Source of the DNA: Thermoplasma sp. Kam2015
Lineage (GTDB): Archaea > Thermoplasmatota > Thermoplasmata > Thermoplasmatales > Thermoplasmataceae
NCBI RefSeq assembly: GCF_003205235.1
Contig: NZ_QJSM01000018.1
Coordinates: 1-64,000, forward strand
Length of the DNA: 64,000 bases
Direction of reading: 5' to 3'
Shown: positions 9,183 to 16,993 of the stretch, piece after piece
Position numbering within the stretch: position 1 is the stretch's first letter
Layout of the letters: each line of letters starts with the position of its first letter
The notes under the pieces: generated by a model
Database searches by the model: none
What the model was told of the DNA's origin: nothing
What the model saw: only the letters and a program-made list of their open reading frames with translations
Program-made: the position numbers and the translations under genes

Positions 9183-10975
9183 GCGGGTGCACCTCTGAGA
9201 TCCTCAAAATATGACCTGATTATCTCTCCATGGCTCCAGGCCTGCATCATGCATCCCTTGGGTCTGCCAGAGCTGTTGCCATCGAAGAGCTCCGGTATCT
9301 TCGCCATTGAAAAAAGCGGGAGAAATTTCTCGAACAGATCCCGGACGCTGTATCCCATTCTCACAGCCGATTTGATGAAGACGCCTGCCAGCCATGGCCA
9401 GACCGTACCGTTGTGATACGCTCTGTCCCCCTCCGGCTGTGGACCGGAGTACTGCGGGACGTAGTCCGGATCATCCGGAGAGAGGCTTCTTAAACCGTAT
9501 GGCGTTACGAGTTTTTCCCAGGCAAGATCCACCCATCTCCTGTCGTCCATGACAGGGTATGGAAGAAAATATCCGATAAGAAAATTCGGTCTAAGCCTAG
9601 TATCGTCCGGATCTGAAACATCAAGAATTGAGTCATTCTTCACGAACTTCCTTGCGAAGTTCATCTTAACCTTCTCAGCCATATCCGCAAATTCACCTGC
9701 ATCCTCCTGCCCAAGTTTTCTAGCAGTGGATGAATAGAATGACAGTGCATTGTACCAGAGGGCGTTTATCTCTACAGGGAATCCAGTCCTAGGCGTTACG
9801 GCCTTGCCTCCAATCAGAGCATCCATCCAGGTCAGAGGTGATTCAATGACTCTTATAAAATTATCTTCCATGCGAAACATATCGGTACCACCAATATACG
9901 AATCAAGAATTGCCCTCATATGGGGCATCATCTCTGCAACAAACTTCTCGTCATTGGAGTATTCTTGATATTTTTGAACGGCATATATGAACCAGAGAGG
10001 AGTATCAGCTGAGAAATGAAGCGAATCTATGTCCAGAGTATTAGGTATCAATCCACCCTTCATGTCCTTTGCATATTTTTTCAATATCTGCTTTGCAATG
10101 TTAAATCTCCTCGATACAAGGAGTATTCCCGGCATCGAGATGAAGGTATCTCTTCCCCATGGGCCGAACCAGTGATAACCAGCTATCATGTCATCATGCA
10201 TGAGGAAGGACAGCGAATTATACCGAAGGTCATTCAGATCTCCATTGACGGATCTGAAATCCACATATTTTTTCAGAACTTCATCGAACCTTACCTTCAC
10301 CGCATCCGCCGTAACAGCGATATCAAAACCACTGCCCGGATCCTCTATCGCTATAACCCCTGGATTGTAAAGATCCTCCTCATCGTTGGTCCCTCGCTCC
10401 GTCTCCCTTGGATACCTGAAATTATAATACCAGTAACGTTTTTCGTAAAAGACTCCGGAAGATAATATGTCCACGTGATATTTCCCATCGGATATCCTTA
10501 TGCCATCTTCGATCTGATCGGTTGAAAAATTTCTATCTCCGCTTCTGATGACCCGATGAAAGCTTCTGAAGGAAACCAGGGGATATAGATAGACCGCATC
10601 TGGTGGATCACCAGAAAAGCGATATCTGATCAGGACCGTATCCGAATCCTGATCCATAACCAGAGATTTTGTCACACTGTGGTCATCATCGAATCTAAAG
10701 CCGCATTCCGGTATTGGAATCTCCTTGCAGCTATATATGAACTTGAAACCATCTGGATATACGGTGTCTCTATAATAATTTGTATCTATACTGAATGTTT
10801 TATCGTTAAAGCGTATCTCTTCAAATAACTTTGATAAAAGGACGGTGGCGCCGAAATTCGTATGATCTCTTTTCACCAGAATACCATGATATGTTCTTGT
10901 ATTTGCAAAGGAATATGTTGAGGAAGCGTAAGATCCATTTGAATTTGTTATGATCCATTCGGCATTAAGATCCAT
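9179..10975 (-). CDS. Glycogen debranching enzyme (amylo-alpha-1,6-glucosidase)
   Basis: A 598-residue protein with the archaeal/bacterial debranching-enzyme layout. The N-terminal beta domain (residues 1-about 220) begins NAEWIITNSNGSYASSTYSF; the C-terminal (alpha/alpha)6 barrel contains YHWFGPWGRDTFISMPGI, SADTPLWFIYAV, EINALWYNAL and the final AYHNGTVWPWLAG, the substrate-binding regions of GH133-like enzymes. It removes alpha-1,6 branches of intracellular glucan. It is the first gene of the minus-strand glucan operon; TATA-like ATTTAATA (minus strand of 10999-11006) stands about 27 nt before the ATG, so translation is leaderless. It faces the glucoamylase gene across 105 bp. Confidence 0.92.
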   Translation of the reverse strand: MDLNAEWIITNSNGSYASSTYSFANTRTYHGILVKRDHTNFGATVLLSKLFEEIRFNDKTFSIDTNYYRDTVYPDGFKFIYSCKEIPIPECGFRFDDDHSVTKSLVMDQDSDTVLIRYRFSGDPPDAVYLYPLVSFRSFHRVIRSGDRNFSTDQIEDGIRISDGKYHVDILSSGVFYEKRYWYYNFRYPRETERGTNDEEDLYNPGVIAIEDPGSGFDIAVTADAVKVRFDEVLKKYVDFRSVNGDLNDLRYNSLSFLMHDDMIAGYHWFGPWGRDTFISMPGILLVSRRFNIAKQILKKYAKDMKGGLIPNTLDIDSLHFSADTPLWFIYAVQKYQEYSNDEKFVAEMMPHMRAILDSYIGGTDMFRMEDNFIRVIESPLTWMDALIGGKAVTPRTGFPVEINALWYNALSFYSSTARKLGQEDAGEFADMAEKVKMNFARKFVKNDSILDVSDPDDTRLRPNFLIGYFLPYPVMDDRRWVDLAWEKLVTPYGLRSLSPDDPDYVPQYSGPQPEGDRAYHNGTVWPWLAGVFIKSAVRMGYSVRDLFEKFLPLFSMAKIPELFDGNSSGRPKGCMMQAWSHGEIIRSYFEDLRGAPA

Positions 10976-11080
10976 CGGTAATAAAAGTATACAATGCTAT
11001 TAAATGTATCCAATAAAGCATCAGCGATCTCATGGACACGTATACAAAAAAGCTATAAGCCTACATGTAGATAAGCCCCC
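10976..11080. promoter_or_regulatory. Divergent promoter of the alpha-glucan genes
   Basis: Two TATA-like boxes point outward: ATTTAATA on the minus strand (10999-11006) for the debranching operon and GCTATAAGC (about 11049-11057) on the plus strand for glucoamylase, each about 27-28 nt before the start codon. The octamer GTATACAA occurs twice in direct orientation (10987-10994 and 11040-11047), each copy close to one of the promoters, and could be a shared regulator site. This is inferred from sequence only. Confidence 0.5.
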
Positions 11081-12991
11081 ATGGTCAGATATACACCGCT
11101 CGGCAATGGGCGGTTACTCGTGGCTTTTGACACTGATTACAGGATTGTTGATTTTTACTATTCAAAATATGCCTCCGAGAATCACTCTTCCGGTCATCCA
11201 TTCTATTTTGGCGTTTCAGTGAATGGAAATTTTCACTGGATAGACCGAAATTCAATAAAGCATATGGATTATTTTGATCACACAATGGTTTCCGTCATCA
11301 ATTACACCCAGGACGGAGTGGATTTTGAAAATAGGGACATGGTTGATATTTATAAGGACGTTTACATCAGACGGGTGGTTGCTGAAAATAAGACTGGAAA
11401 GGATGTTAATCTGAAACTTTTCTTCCATCAGAATTTTTACATATATGGAAATGACATAGGAGATACGGCAGCATATTTTCCAGAATACAGGGGTATAATA
11501 CATTACAAAGGCGGCAGATATTTTCTGGCATCCACGCTTGATGAATCCGGCAACTTCTGCGATCAGTATGCCACAGGAGTCAAAGACATAGGTGAGTTGA
11601 AGGGAACATGGAAGGATGCTGAGGACAATGAGCTGTCTATGAATCCCGTTGCCATAGGATCAGTTGATTCCGTGGTCAGGCATTCTGCCGTTTTAAAGCC
11701 TGGATCAAAATTCACCATGTATTATTTCATTATAGCTGGCAGAAACATCAACGATATAGAGAACGAATATTCCAATGTTAACGTCCAGTATCTTCAAAAA
11801 CTTTTACGAAGAACCACCAACTACTGGGAACTCTGGTCTTCGAAGGTTACGCCGAACCTTGACTCAGACACTACCGCTCTCTACAGGAGATCTCTCTTCG
11901 TAACGAAGAGCCATGCGAACGATCTCGGTGCAATAGCGGCATCCTGCGACAGCGATATACTGAAGCTTAGCCACGATGGCTATTATTATGTCTGGCCAAG
12001 GGATGCCTCCGTGGCAGCCTATGCACTGAGCATCTCAGGCCACAGCGAGACCGCACGCCGCTTCTTTGCTCTCATGGAGGATTCGCTTTCCGAGGAGGGG
12101 TATCTTTACCACAAGTACAACGTAGATGGAAAGATAGCCAGCAGTTGGCTTCCTCATATCATGAATGGTAAATCCATATACCCGATTCAGGAGGATGAAA
12201 CGGCGCTCGTCGTCTGGGTACTGTGGGAGTACTTCAGAAAGTACAATGATATAGGCTTCACAGCGCCGTATTATGAACGGTTGATAACCAGGGCAGCAGA
12301 CTTTATGACGACATTCGTTGACAGCGATGGCCTGCCCAAACCGTCCTTCGATCTTTGGGAAGAGCGATATGGTATACATGCATATACCGTGGCTACAGTT
12401 TATGCCGCTCTGAAGGCAGCATCCAATTTTGCAAATGTCTTCGGAGATCCGGATCTATCAGAAAAATATGATAATGCGGCAGAACGCATGTATCAGGCCT
12501 TTGATGAGAAATTCTATTCGGAGGATGTGGGTTACTATGCACGAGCGATCATAGATGGGAAGCAGGATTTCACAGTTGATAGCGCACTTTCATCTCTTGT
12601 CATATTCGGTATGAAGGATGCCAGCGATCCCAAGGTCGTCGCCACCATGCAGAAAATATCGGAGGATCTCTGGGTCAACGGTGTTGGAGGCATTGCGAGG
12701 TATCAGAACGACAGGTACATGAGGGTAAAGGACGATCCTGCAATTCCGGGAAACCCCTGGATAATAACAACGCTTTGGATGGCAAGATACTACATGAGAT
12801 TCGGCGACTTCGAAAAGGCGTGGAACCTCATCCAGTGGGTGAAATCACACAGGCAGAGATCTGGTATTTTTTCAGAGCAGATCAATCCGTATACCGGAGA
12901 GCCGCTCTCGGTGTCTCCGCTTGTATGGAGCCATGCTGAATTTATAATATCTCTTATTGAATATTCTGACCTTATGAGGAACAGAACATAA
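11081..12991 (+). CDS. Glucoamylase, family GH15
   Basis: A 636-residue inverting glucoamylase releasing glucose from alpha-glucan ends. An N-terminal super-beta-sandwich of about 250 residues is followed by an (alpha/alpha)6 barrel: YYVWPRDASVAAYAL, FDLWEERYGIHAYTVATVY with the catalytic acid Glu near residue 426, NPWIITTLWMARYYM, and near the end SPLVWSHAEFI with the catalytic base Glu near residue 620. The ATG lies 28 nt after a TATA-like box. No signal peptide is present, which suggests an intracellular role with the divergently encoded debranching enzyme, synthase and amylase, although T. acidophilum glucoamylase-type enzymes are known to be acid-active and surface release cannot be ruled out. 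Confidence 0.94.
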   Translation: MVRYTPLGNGRLLVAFDTDYRIVDFYYSKYASENHSSGHPFYFGVSVNGNFHWIDRNSIKHMDYFDHTMVSVINYTQDGVDFENRDMVDIYKDVYIRRVVAENKTGKDVNLKLFFHQNFYIYGNDIGDTAAYFPEYRGIIHYKGGRYFLASTLDESGNFCDQYATGVKDIGELKGTWKDAEDNELSMNPVAIGSVDSVVRHSAVLKPGSKFTMYYFIIAGRNINDIENEYSNVNVQYLQKLLRRTTNYWELWSSKVTPNLDSDTTALYRRSLFVTKSHANDLGAIAASCDSDILKLSHDGYYYVWPRDASVAAYALSISGHSETARRFFALMEDSLSEEGYLYHKYNVDGKIASSWLPHIMNGKSIYPIQEDETALVVWVLWEYFRKYNDIGFTAPYYERLITRAADFMTTFVDSDGLPKPSFDLWEERYGIHAYTVATVYAALKAASNFANVFGDPDLSEKYDNAAERMYQAFDEKFYSEDVGYYARAIIDGKQDFTVDSALSSLVIFGMKDASDPKVVATMQKISEDLWVNGVGGIARYQNDRYMRVKDDPAIPGNPWIITTLWMARYYMRFGDFEKAWNLIQWVKSHRQRSGIFSEQINPYTGEPLSVSPLVWSHAEFIISLIEYSDLMRNRT

Positions 12992-12995
12992 GAGC

Positions 12996-13040
12996 GAATG
13001 CCATAGGCATTCAAAGCATGGAATGCAAGATTCCATGCTT
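12996..13040 (+). terminator. Tandem hairpins after glucoamylase
   Basis: Two perfect inverted repeats follow the stop codon directly: GAATGCC-ATA-GGCATTC at 12996-13012, and an eleven-pair stem AAGCATGGAAT / ATTCCATGCTT with loop GCAAG at 13014-13040. No U-run follows immediately, so this is not a bacterial-type terminator; it may protect the 3-prime end or guide processing. The T-rich stretch near 13108-13120 (GTTTTATCTTTTTTAT) could be the true termination point. Confidence 0.45.
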
Positions 13041-13139
13041 GATGTTGCTATGGAAAAAGCCGGCAGATCTTAAACTGCGAATAAAGAAGGTTATATCTAA
13101 CGCCTGTTTTATCTTTTTTATAATATATAAATTTGCGTA

Positions 13140-13244
13140 TCAGAGAAATTCAGGAATGCTTAGCAAATGATCTTCTTCCATAAGACCTTCCACTGTGTAC
13201 CTTTTCCTTTGGATGAATATATCGTTCAAAAATTCATCATTCAC
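13140..13244 (-). CDS. Possible 34-residue microprotein
   Basis: A GTG-initiated frame on the minus strand encodes VNDEFLNDIFIQRKRYT and continues to SIPEFL. The composition is protein-like and amphipathic, but there is no Shine-Dalgarno site and no homologue I recognise, and it may equally be a remnant of a longer decayed gene. It is the only coding-like signal in the 300-bp gap between glucoamylase and the epimerase, and it would be transcribed divergently from the epimerase. Confidence 0.2.
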   Translation of the reverse strand: MNDEFLNDIFIQRKRYTVEGLMEEDHLLSIPEFL

Positions 13245-13291
13245 GGAACGATGGATACAGAATTTTTTATATTGTCTGGCAATTTAAGGAT

Positions 13292-14215
13292 ATGGATATT
13301 AAGGGAAAGGAAATACTGGTGACGGGCGGGGCCGGCTTTATCGGTTCCAATCTAGTTGTAAGACTTGCCAAAGAAAATCATGTATACGTGGTGGATGATC
13401 TGCAGACCGGATCAATCCGCAATCTGTCGTCTGTATATAGCGATATTGACTTTGTTAAGGATCGCGTGATAAATCTGAAGGATTACTGCTTCGACCCTGA
13501 CTACATATTCCATATCGGCCTATATTCATCCTCACCGATGTACAAGGAAAACCCATATCTGGTTGGCGATCTCGTGAAGGACATGATCTCTGTCTTGGAG
13601 CTCGCAAGGAAGAAAAATAGCATGGTAGTATATGCTTCGACATCGTCAATATATAACGGTGTGAAGCCGCCGCACAGGGAAGATGTGATACCATATGTTA
13701 CTGATTTCTATACCGAAGCCAGGTATTCGACCGAACGCATCAGCGAATTATACTCAAAATTGTACAATATAAACGTTTCAGCGATGAGGTTTTTCTCGGT
13801 ATACGGGTACAATGAGAGATCAAAGAAGAAATTTGCAAATCTAGTATCGCAGTTCATGTGGGATATGCATGAGGGAAAGCAGCCCGTTATATACGGAGAT
13901 GGTGAGCAGCGCAGGGATTTTGTCTTTGTCGACGACGTTGTGGATGCATTGATAAATGCGGCCATGTACAACAGCGGATTCAACGTGTACAACGTCGGAA
14001 CTGGAAAGAATTACTCGCTGAACGATCTTGTCAAAAAGCTGAACGAACACCTGAAGACAAACATCAAGGCGAAATACGTTGAGAACCCTATGGCCAAGAC
14101 CTATGTTCATGAAACTCTTGCGGATACGAAAAAGGCGGAGGAGAAGATAAAATTCAAGGCAAAAATCGGGCTGGATGAGGGGATAGACAAATTGATAAAA
14201 TATTATGGATACTGA
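13292..14215 (+). CDS. NAD-dependent nucleotide-sugar epimerase/dehydratase (extended SDR) with K-to-R change
   Basis: A 307-residue extended short-chain dehydrogenase, most like UDP-glucose/UDP-galacturonate 4-epimerases. The NAD-binding VTGGAGFIGSN is at residues 10-20, the serine/threonine of the active site lies in YASTSSIYN (114-122), and FFSVYG, GDGEQRRDFVFVDD and YNVGTG are the family substrate-site blocks. The catalytic YxxxK reads Y145-S-T-E-R149, so the conserved lysine is replaced by arginine. TATA-like TTTTTATATT at 13263-13272 lies about 25 nt before the ATG, consistent with leaderless expression. It converges on the GHMP kinase gene. Function in surface glycan precursor synthesis is inferred; whether R149 supports full activity is unknown. 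Confidence 0.85.
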   Translation: MDIKGKEILVTGGAGFIGSNLVVRLAKENHVYVVDDLQTGSIRNLSSVYSDIDFVKDRVINLKDYCFDPDYIFHIGLYSSSPMYKENPYLVGDLVKDMISVLELARKKNSMVVYASTSSIYNGVKPPHREDVIPYVTDFYTEARYSTERISELYSKLYNINVSAMRFFSVYGYNERSKKKFANLVSQFMWDMHEGKQPVIYGDGEQRRDFVFVDDVVDALINAAMYNSGFNVYNVGTGKNYSLNDLVKKLNEHLKTNIKAKYVENPMAKTYVHETLADTKKAEEKIKFKAKIGLDEGIDKLIKYYGY

Positions 14216-14283
14216 CAGAGTTCCAGAAAATAAAAATCATCTAATATTCATACAACTTTATTGATTTCTCTATGATCGGGAAT

Positions 14284-15255
14284 CTATCTATCCTGATAGT
14301 ATATGATCCTTGATCCCTCAAAATCGAAATCGTAATCTATCTGGCGCAACCCAAGCTCCTTCAGCCTGTCCCTTTTTTCCCTATCTATGAAGAACAGCAG
14401 AAAGCCTCCTCCTCCTGCACCTATGAGCTTTCCTCCATAGGCGCCAAGATCCCTTGCACGCGAGTAAAGGCGATCTATCACATCATTCGAGATCTTACTG
14501 GACAACCTCTTCTTGAGGACCCAGTTCCGATCCATTATATCACCGAGTTCCTCTATGCTGCTGGAATAAAGCTTCACTGCGAATTCCTCCGCCAGCTTCT
14601 TCATCTCCAGGTACTCTTCGGTATGTTCTTCTATCCTTGATATCTGATCGGTGTGTATCTCCGTGGACGACCTTTCAACGCCTGTGTAAAGCAGAATCGT
14701 ATTTTCTTTGAGATACTGCAGGCGTTCTGTCTTCAGAGGTATGGGATTGACGCGAACCTCACCATTCTGGAGGAACTGAAGGAGGTCTATTCCGCCGTAT
14801 GCGGCCATATACTGATCCTGCTTGCCTCCGGCTTCTTTCAGAATCTCTCTCTCGATCTTGACAGCCTCCTTTGCAAGAGTTTCATTGGATACGTATTCTG
14901 ATCTGTAGGCATGCAGTGCGTTGAGCAGACCCACAAGGAAGGATGATGAGGATCCAAGGCCTGTACCCTGAGATGGGACATCGCTTATGGAAAGTATCTC
15001 TATCCCGCCATCAAGATCCAGCAGCTTCAACGCCTCTCTGACTGTTGGGTGCCTGATCTCATCGACCGAATCAACGATCTCGGTTTTTGAATATGATACC
15101 CGAATCTTGCTGTCAAATTTCTTGTTGACTATGATGTATATGTACTTGTTTATCGCGGCAGACACCACTGAGCCTCCGTGCTTTGAGTAAAAATCGGGCA
15201 GATCTGTACCGCCACCGACGAAGGTTATCCTGAGGGGCGTACGTGTTATTATCAT
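14284..15255 (-). CDS. GHMP sugar kinase, heptose-7-phosphate kinase-like (HddA)
   Basis: A GHMP-superfamily kinase of about 323 residues that phosphorylates the anomeric position of a sugar or sugar phosphate. The N-terminal IITRTPLRITFVGGGTDLP is typical of the HddA/LmbP group; the phosphate loop is VPSQGTGLGSSSSFLVGL, and GGKLIGAGGGGFLLFF is motif 3. The ATG at 15255 is chosen over a GTG at 15270: AAATTAAATA (minus strand of 15279-15288) is centred 28 nt upstream of 15255, the expected leaderless spacing, and family members start at MIITRTP. With the nucleotidyltransferase at 4.3 kb and the epimerase next door it could supply a nucleotide-activated sugar, possibly a heptose; fucose or galacturonate kinase activity is an alternative. 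Confidence 0.86.
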   Translation of the reverse strand: MIITRTPLRITFVGGGTDLPDFYSKHGGSVVSAAINKYIYIIVNKKFDSKIRVSYSKTEIVDSVDEIRHPTVREALKLLDLDGGIEILSISDVPSQGTGLGSSSSFLVGLLNALHAYRSEYVSNETLAKEAVKIEREILKEAGGKQDQYMAAYGGIDLLQFLQNGEVRVNPIPLKTERLQYLKENTILLYTGVERSSTEIHTDQISRIEEHTEEYLEMKKLAEEFAVKLYSSSIEELGDIMDRNWVLKKRLSSKISNDVIDRLYSRARDLGAYGGKLIGAGGGGFLLFFIDREKRDRLKELGLRQIDYDFDFEGSRIIYYQDR

Positions 15256-15393
15256 TTGCGTTAAAATCACGATCGATCTATTTAATTTTTGTTTGTTGGG
15301 ACAGCATTCATTCGCTCTGACCGTCGATATTGCGATCTAGATATGCGATATCTGATCATGCATGTGAAAAGTTTCAATTAGTATTTTTGCATT

Positions 15394-15867
15394 ATGCATC
15401 CGATAACTATAAAGATGCATGACGTTGTTCTTGGGCTTATCGTTGCGGCCATTGGCGGCATAGTCTTTACCGTCAGTCTATATCTGGGAATAGCCAATAT
15501 GATAATAGGCATCATACTGCTTTTCTTTGGCCTTGAAGTTCAGATACCCCTGGGGGCAAAACAGGACGTCAGATTCGAGGGCAAAGTCAGATATGAATGG
15601 GCCATAAAGGAGGGCTTGGCGCGGATAGCGGATGGACGCATGCATGTGGATAAAGGCGCCTTCCTGAGCATAATGGAGAAGTCAAAGGAGGCACTGAACT
15701 ACGCTGATAACATACCTGAATTTGGAATGGAGGCTATTTACCTGTATTTCTCAAACAGGGAGAGGGCAGCCCACATAGCCGATCAGCTGAGATCTGCAGG
15801 CATAGACGCAGATGTGCAGGACGATAAGGTGGGTAGCACATTGAAGATAAGCTTCACTCGAAAATGA
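15394..15867 (+). CDS. Two-segment membrane protein of unknown function
   Basis: A 157-residue protein. Residues about 10-50 form two closely spaced membrane helices (VVLGLIVAAIGGIVFTVSLYL and a second LGIANMIIGIILLFFGL region), after which a soluble domain of about 100 residues follows, with IADQLRSAGIDADVQDDKVG resembling a small alpha/beta fold. No family is recognised. An ATG at 15415 would shorten the N-terminus by seven residues. It precedes the padR gene on the same strand by 44 bp but has its own promoter context. Confidence 0.65.
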   Translation: MHPITIKMHDVVLGLIVAAIGGIVFTVSLYLGIANMIIGIILLFFGLEVQIPLGAKQDVRFEGKVRYEWAIKEGLARIADGRMHVDKGAFLSIMEKSKEALNYADNIPEFGMEAIYLYFSNRERAAHIADQLRSAGIDADVQDDKVGSTLKISFTRK

Positions 15868-15877
15868 AGGAACCATC

Positions 15878-15899
15878 ATAGATAAATGTCTTATAGACA
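15878..15899 (+). promoter_or_regulatory. padR promoter with candidate PadR operator
   Basis: The 11-mer ATAGATAAATG (15878-15888) overlaps the position expected for the TATA box of padR (centre about 29 nt before its ATG) and runs into the inverted repeat TGTCT-TAT-AGACA (15887-15899). The same 11-mer recurs at 16294-16304 in front of the next gene. PadR regulators bind short inverted repeats in their own promoters, so autoregulation is plausible but inferred. Confidence 0.45.
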
Positions 15900-15911
15900 A
15901 GTTTTTAAGCT

Positions 15912-16283
15912 ATGGACTCATGTGATTATATGAACACCGACCCCACCCGTGAGAGGATACTTCATGGGTTGATAACGTTGTATATATTGAAGGAGCTTGT
16001 GAAGCGCCCCATGCATGGATATGAGCTGCAGAAGAGCATGTATGAAACGACAGGCCAGTCTCTGCCTCAAGGGTCTATATACATCCTGCTCAAATCCATG
16101 AAGGAGAAGGGCTATGTGACTGCGGAATCCGCAGTAAACGATAAGGGGCAGCAGCTGACCATATATCACATCACTGAGGAGGGCAAAAAGTTTCTCTGCA
16201 ACCATTCTGAGGCCCTGCTGCTGGCTAGAAAGATAATAGACGATCTTCTAAGCACTGTTAATCTCATAGAGTACAAGAATTAA
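15912..16283 (+). CDS. PadR-family transcriptional regulator
   Basis: A 123-residue winged-helix repressor. The core RERILHGLITLYILKELV, then HGYELQKSM and SIYILLKSMKEKGYV (the recognition helix and start of the wing) match the PadR signature, with a C-terminal dimerisation helix (EALLLARKIIDDLL). PadR proteins commonly respond to small hydrophobic or toxic compounds and repress adjacent exporters; here the downstream genes are an unknown binding-protein-like gene and an MFS transporter that share the same promoter 11-mer. A second ATG at residue 7 (MNTDPTRE) is a possible alternative start. Confidence 0.9.
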   Translation: MDSCDYMNTDPTRERILHGLITLYILKELVKRPMHGYELQKSMYETTGQSLPQGSIYILLKSMKEKGYVTAESAVNDKGQQLTIYHITEEGKKFLCNHSEALLLARKIIDDLLSTVNLIEYKN

Positions 16284-16293
16284 TAAGTTATTT

Positions 16294-16316
16294 ATAGATA
16301 AATGACATATCGATGT
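16294..16316 (+). promoter_or_regulatory. Promoter with repeated 11-mer before the MFS locus
   Basis: ATAGATAAATG at 16294-16304 is identical to the 11-mer in the padR promoter and overlaps the TATA position of the gene starting at 16317. It is followed immediately by the inverted repeat ACAT-ATCG-ATGT (16305-16316), which abuts the start codon. A bound PadR dimer would block both TBP and the ribosome entry point of a leaderless mRNA. Confidence 0.4.
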
Positions 16317-16982
16317 ATGGAAAAGATAAAGGTTATTGCAGCTCCTGGTCCTGTATCATACCCGATCATTGCTGCAAAGTCTGATGTTTTTGATATTGTC
16401 TTTGACAAGGAAGGAAAGGGCGATATAGTGCTTGATTCCAGCGTTTCGCTCATCAGAAGGGGTATAAATTTCAACGTCTCTCTAATAAGAGGTCTTTCTA
16501 TCATATCCCCAGGCATCGGCAGAAGGATCGCAGTCTGGAGGCGCGGAAGCGCAAACGATGTGCTGCTCAGAGCAGTCCTTGATCTTGAAAATATAAAGGC
16601 AGACGTGTTATATGCAGAGGATCAAAGGGAGATCATGGAACTGCTTAAGAGCGGAAAGGTAGATTCAGCCGTGGTGGCATCGCCTTTCGGCAGCGGTATG
16701 AAGTTTGAGGACATCATGATCAAGCATGGAATAGTCATGCCAGGGAACTGCACGGCATACGTTAGGGACGACCTGATGGATCTTTTCTTTAGTGAATATC
16801 AGAGGGGTGTAGATAACCTCAGATCGGATCCTGAGGAGGTCTCTAAGTATGTGGCTTCAAAACTACCTAACAGCGTCGATCCTAAATTCATTGCTGGAAC
16901 CATAATGAGATCAGACGTCTCTCCGGTTCGGGTTTCAGATTCCTCAAGTTTCATTGAAACCGTGAAAAAATACCTGAATTGA
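16317..16982 (+). CDS. Periplasmic-binding-protein-like protein of unknown function (DUF3834-like)
   Basis: A 221-residue soluble protein that, from memory, matches the archaeal family DUF3834. Its pattern resembles one of the type II binding-protein folds: MEKIKVIAAPGPVSYPIIAA at the start, a hinge region GRRIAVWRRGSANDVLLRA, and ILYAED/VDSAVVASPFGSG-like strand-turn motifs in the middle. There is no signal peptide, so if it binds a ligand it does so in the cytoplasm. The ATG at 16317 is preferred to the upstream in-frame TTG/ATG at 16302 because it aligns with the promoter. The stop lies 11 nt before the MFS gene start, suggesting cotranscription. Confidence 0.7.
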   Translation: MEKIKVIAAPGPVSYPIIAAKSDVFDIVFDKEGKGDIVLDSSVSLIRRGINFNVSLIRGLSIISPGIGRRIAVWRRGSANDVLLRAVLDLENIKADVLYAEDQREIMELLKSGKVDSAVVASPFGSGMKFEDIMIKHGIVMPGNCTAYVRDDLMDLFFSEYQRGVDNLRSDPEEVSKYVASKLPNSVDPKFIAGTIMRSDVSPVRVSDSSSFIETVKKYLN

Positions 16983-16993
16983 AAGTGATTGCT

